Below are positions 62,102 through 64,000 of a stretch of DNA of 64,000 nucleotides, one piece after another (the stretch's first letter is position 1; each line of letters starts with the position of its first letter). A program made the translations under genes and the position numbers. The DNA lies in contig CAZMNY010000040.1 of NCBI GenBank assembly GCA_964567745.1, forward strand, positions 15,963 to 79,962, read 5' to 3'. This stretch comes from CAZMNY01 sp964567745 (lineage in GTDB: Bacteria; Planctomycetota; Planctomycetia; Pirellulales; Pirellulaceae). The notes beneath the pieces are model-generated. The model searched no databases. It was not told the origin of the DNA and saw only the letters and a program-made list of their open reading frames with translations.

Positions 62102-62707
62102 TTGACCCACGTCTTGATTACCGCTTTTGAGCCATTTGGAACCTGGGACTCGAATTCAAGTTGGCCGGCGTTGGTCGAATTGACTCGGAACCTTCCTGAG
62201 AGTCCGACCGTTGTGACCAGGCTCTACCCGGTTGAATTCGAGGCGATTCGAAAGAAGCTGGAGGAGGACTTGACGGCGGACTACGACTTGGTGATCTTGC
62301 TGGGGCAGAGCCAACACGCCTGCGGGTTGGAATTCGAACGCGTAGCGGTCAACGTGGGAATCGAGCCGAGCTCGCCGACTCGGCCGTTTGCCGTTGAGGA
62401 TCAGGGCTCGGCCGCCTACCAGAGCCAGTTGCCGCTGGAAACTTGGGTCAGTGAGATCTGCAGCCAGGGCATTCCAGCTACGGTGTCCCATCACGCGGGC
62501 GAATATTGCTGCAACGCGGCCTTTTACTGGTGCGAGCATATCTCACGTCAGCGCAGCCTGAAGACGAAAAGCACTTTCGTGCACATTCCGGTAACCCCGC
62601 GACAGGCGGCTCAACAGGCTCAAAAAATCCCATCGATGGACAGCATCGCGGTCGCAACAGCATTGCGGCATGTGCTCGACCGGGCAGCGGCCGTCGGCCT
62701 CAAATAG
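62102..62707 (+). CDS. pcp: Pyroglutamyl-peptidase I family cysteine peptidase (C15)
   Basis: 201 aa if the TTG at 62102 is used; it has AAGG 7 bases upstream and gives the family start 'THVLITAFEPFG'. An ATG at 62030 would add 24 residues. The active-site Glu is E79 in 'GLEFERVAVN', the nucleophile C137 in 'HHAGEYCCNAAFYW', and the His H161 in 'STFVHIP'. The family removes N-terminal pyroglutamate. The 'GEYCCN' variant of the usual 'GxYxCN' keeps the catalytic Cys before Asn. Confidence 0.88.
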   Translation: MTHVLITAFEPFGTWDSNSSWPALVELTRNLPESPTVVTRLYPVEFEAIRKKLEEDLTADYDLVILLGQSQHACGLEFERVAVNVGIEPSSPTRPFAVEDQGSAAYQSQLPLETWVSEICSQGIPATVSHHAGEYCCNAAFYWCEHISRQRSLKTKSTFVHIPVTPRQAAQQAQKIPSMDSIAVATALRHVLDRAAAVGLK

Positions 62708-62777
62708 TCGACCTCGATAGTCGGCAGCCGAACAATCTGACGGCTTCACTCGCCCAACCCGATCGAACGTACAGGCC

Positions 62778-63539
62778 TTACGTGCTGGCCAGTTCACGTT
62801 GACGCGCTTCCTTGACTCCAACAAACGCGAGTCTTGCTTTTAAGCAAGTTGCCCGGAACGTCTCGGGTCGAGAAACCGCTTCCAGTCGGAAGGTCTCGAT
62901 GTTTCCGTCTCGGAAAACAAGATCAGCCGCGTAATAAAAAGCTTGGCCCGGCTGAGTCTCGATATCGACCGAATCGAACCGATTGAGATGGACACTCTTG
63001 GTTTCTTGATCGAAAAGAATCTTTGCAGTGCCGATCACAAATCCCTTGGCCGCTCCGCCTAACGCACCGAGCAACGCGGCGATCACGTTGACAGTTCCCG
63101 CCGTGGCCTCGGACAGCTCAAGATGGAACGCCAAGTTGAGCAAGCTCACGACGATCATGGCAATCACGGGGAGAATGAAAAAACCAAGGAGGCCAAAGGC
63201 GATGGCCAAACCGGCCCCCCACAAGATCCGTCCCCAATTCATATGGAGTTCGTTGCGGCGCTCCTGAATTCGTCGATTGGTCAGGCAGTAATTGACGCCG
63301 TAGGGCGAGACGCCGTACACGCATGGATGGAGCCGAAAAAAGTACAGCCCCAACGCGATCGGTGCGCATGCCAACGCGATGAGATTCCCGGCACGAAGAA
63401 TGTGAATATCGGGAAAGCGGATGCTGCACATTCGGCCGATCCAGCGTCCCAGTGGAAAGCATGCGATCGACGGATAGACCGTCATCACCGTTGTCTCTTC
63501 GGTTTCCGCGGGCGACACGCCGGGGATCGCCTGTTTCAT
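62778..63539 (-). CDS. Membrane protein of unknown function
   Basis: 253 aa. Hydrophobic segments at about residues 48-68, 105-140 and 150-172, with a Cys-containing cytoplasmic-looking loop ('VYGVSPYGVNYCLTNRRIQER') between the first two. The region 'YGVNYCLTNRR' resembles the start of a bacterial PH-like (bPH2/YdbT) domain. The C-terminal part 'IGTAKILFDQETKSVHLNRFDSVDIE' and 'VFRDGNIETFRLEAVSRPE' (parts) looks like a beta-rich cytoplasmic domain. The PH-like reading is tentative. Convergent with pcp. Confidence 0.78.
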   Translation of the reverse strand: MKQAIPGVSPAETEETTVMTVYPSIACFPLGRWIGRMCSIRFPDIHILRAGNLIALACAPIALGLYFFRLHPCVYGVSPYGVNYCLTNRRIQERRNELHMNWGRILWGAGLAIAFGLLGFFILPVIAMIVVSLLNLAFHLELSEATAGTVNVIAALLGALGGAAKGFVIGTAKILFDQETKSVHLNRFDSVDIETQPGQAFYYAADLVFRDGNIETFRLEAVSRPETFRATCLKARLAFVGVKEARQRELAST

Positions 63540-63909
63540 GAGAGTTCTTTCGCAACGACTCAGAGGTTATTTCGCTAACACAACGACGACGATACGTCGC
63601 AGCAACCTCAGAGATTATCAAAGCCCCAGGAAAGATGGAAGCCGCCTGACCTCGCTACGAAATTTCGCCGTCGTAGCGAGGACAAACGCCAGAGCTCTGG
63701 CGAACTCAGCTACGGCGTCGTAGCCGGCTTCGCCAGAAGTCGGGCGAAGCCCGAGGTCCGCAACCGTCGCATTGGGCTCGAGTTTGGCGGGAAGACGTCT
63801 TACGAACACAGTTTGGGGTTTTGGCATGCGCGCATAAAAAAAGCCCGCCAAGGTCGGCTAACCTTGACGGGCTTATCTATTCAATTTGATGGTATGTGAA
63901 GCCGAAGCT
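63540..63909. other. 370-base intergenic region
   Basis: No gene supported. It contains a minus-strand terminator (63834-63874) and a palindrome-rich stretch at about 63660-63740 ('GTCGTAGC' twice, 'TTCGCC' and 'AGAGCTCT'). Confidence 0.4.
63834..63874 (-). terminator. Rho-independent terminator of a minus-strand gene at the right edge
   Basis: AAGCCCGTCAAGGT/ACCTTGGCGGGCTT on the minus strand: a 14-base stem with one mismatch and a 6-base loop, followed by seven T. The only place its transcript can come from is beyond 63875. Confidence 0.85.
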
Positions 63910-63999
63910 TCACGCGTCTCTTTTGTTTGCATTGAGAGTCGTGTCCACCTTAAGTCGACCGGTGTCGCCACTGGTCAACCTAAAAAACTTATAAAGGGG
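63910..63999 (-). CDS. Possible C-terminal end of a protein gene cut by the right edge
   Basis: One minus-strand frame is open from the window edge to a TGA at 63910-63912 and encodes 29 residues (starting PLYKFFRLTSGDTG, ending NANKRDA). The other two frames stop within 25 bases of the edge. The stop codon runs into a GTGAAGC-TTCG-GCTTCAC hairpin and the terminator 36 bases later, the layout expected at a gene's 3' end. 'FFRLTSGDTG' resembles the end of secreted beta-sandwich proteins, but no family can be named. Confidence 0.35.
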   Translation of the reverse strand, partial: PLYKFFRLTSGDTGRLKVDTTLNANKRDA

Positions 64000-64000
64000 G

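Noticed and set aside
63618..63851. 77-codon minus-strand frame near the right edge
   Set aside because: Starts inside the terminator hairpin and encodes no recognisable protein; the region looks like spacer.

Overview
The window reads as chromosomal DNA of a planctomycete, most likely from the order Pirellulales. Four things point there. There is a complete planctomycete-type bacterial microcompartment (BMC) locus. There is a very large secreted protein combining FG-GAP repeats, a PVC-type dehydrogenase propeller and cytochrome c. The flagellar filament proteins are greatly enlarged. Intergenic regions carry 'CAGGATnAACATG'-type dispersed repeats. Base composition looks even, and I see no insertion sequence, prophage, integron or CRISPR array.

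Layout. 1-2341: 3' part of flgL. 2579-8513: a lipoprotein metallopeptidase, a secreted S9 peptidase, a DUF1579-like secreted protein and ispG. 8891-18079: the BMC locus, all on +, in the order DeoR regulator, pduL, two BMC-H shell genes, acetate kinase, BMC-P, CoA-acylating aldehyde dehydrogenase, BMC-P, an RpiB-like protein of unknown role, BMC-P, class II aldolase, lactate/malate dehydrogenase. 18182-19843: an Nramp-like transporter. 20249-27000 (-): Ldh2-type dehydrogenase, trmL, msrB and the giant heme/dehydrogenase protein. 27237-39572: second flagellar region with fliS, an OGT-like TPR glycosyltransferase, a TPR-sulfotransferase, fliD, fliC, csrA and fliW. 39839-45531: rmlA, a small membrane protein, an M20 amidohydrolase, a YbdK-type ligase, a thioredoxin-like protein, tatD and a small helical protein. 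45539-58866 (-): complex I genes nuoN, M, L, K, J, H, D, C, A and I, with a DUF2203 gene between nuoA and nuoI and no nuoB. 59287-63539: a second csrA, tRNA-Glu, an aldo/keto reductase, an LRR protein, pyroglutamyl peptidase and a membrane protein. At the right edge a minus-strand terminator closes a gene that is almost entirely outside the window.

How the genes work together. The BMC should take a sugar-phosphate from fucose or rhamnose breakdown. The aldolase releases lactaldehyde, the aldehyde dehydrogenase converts it to the acyl-CoA, PduL gives the acyl phosphate, and the kinase yields ATP plus the acid. The dehydrogenase at 17144 may recycle NADH. All four presumed lumen proteins carry a similar short amphipathic helix that looks like an encapsulation peptide. 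The flagellar region couples structural proteins, the CsrA/FliW switch and two enzymes that could glycosylate and sulfate exported flagellin. FlgL, FliD and FliC share one expanded extra domain. The complex I membrane-arm genes are unusual in that at least five subunits carry long hydrophilic insertions.

Limits: everything was read by eye. Domain names come from motif recognition, start codons are choices based on ribosome-binding sites and family length, and no database search was run.
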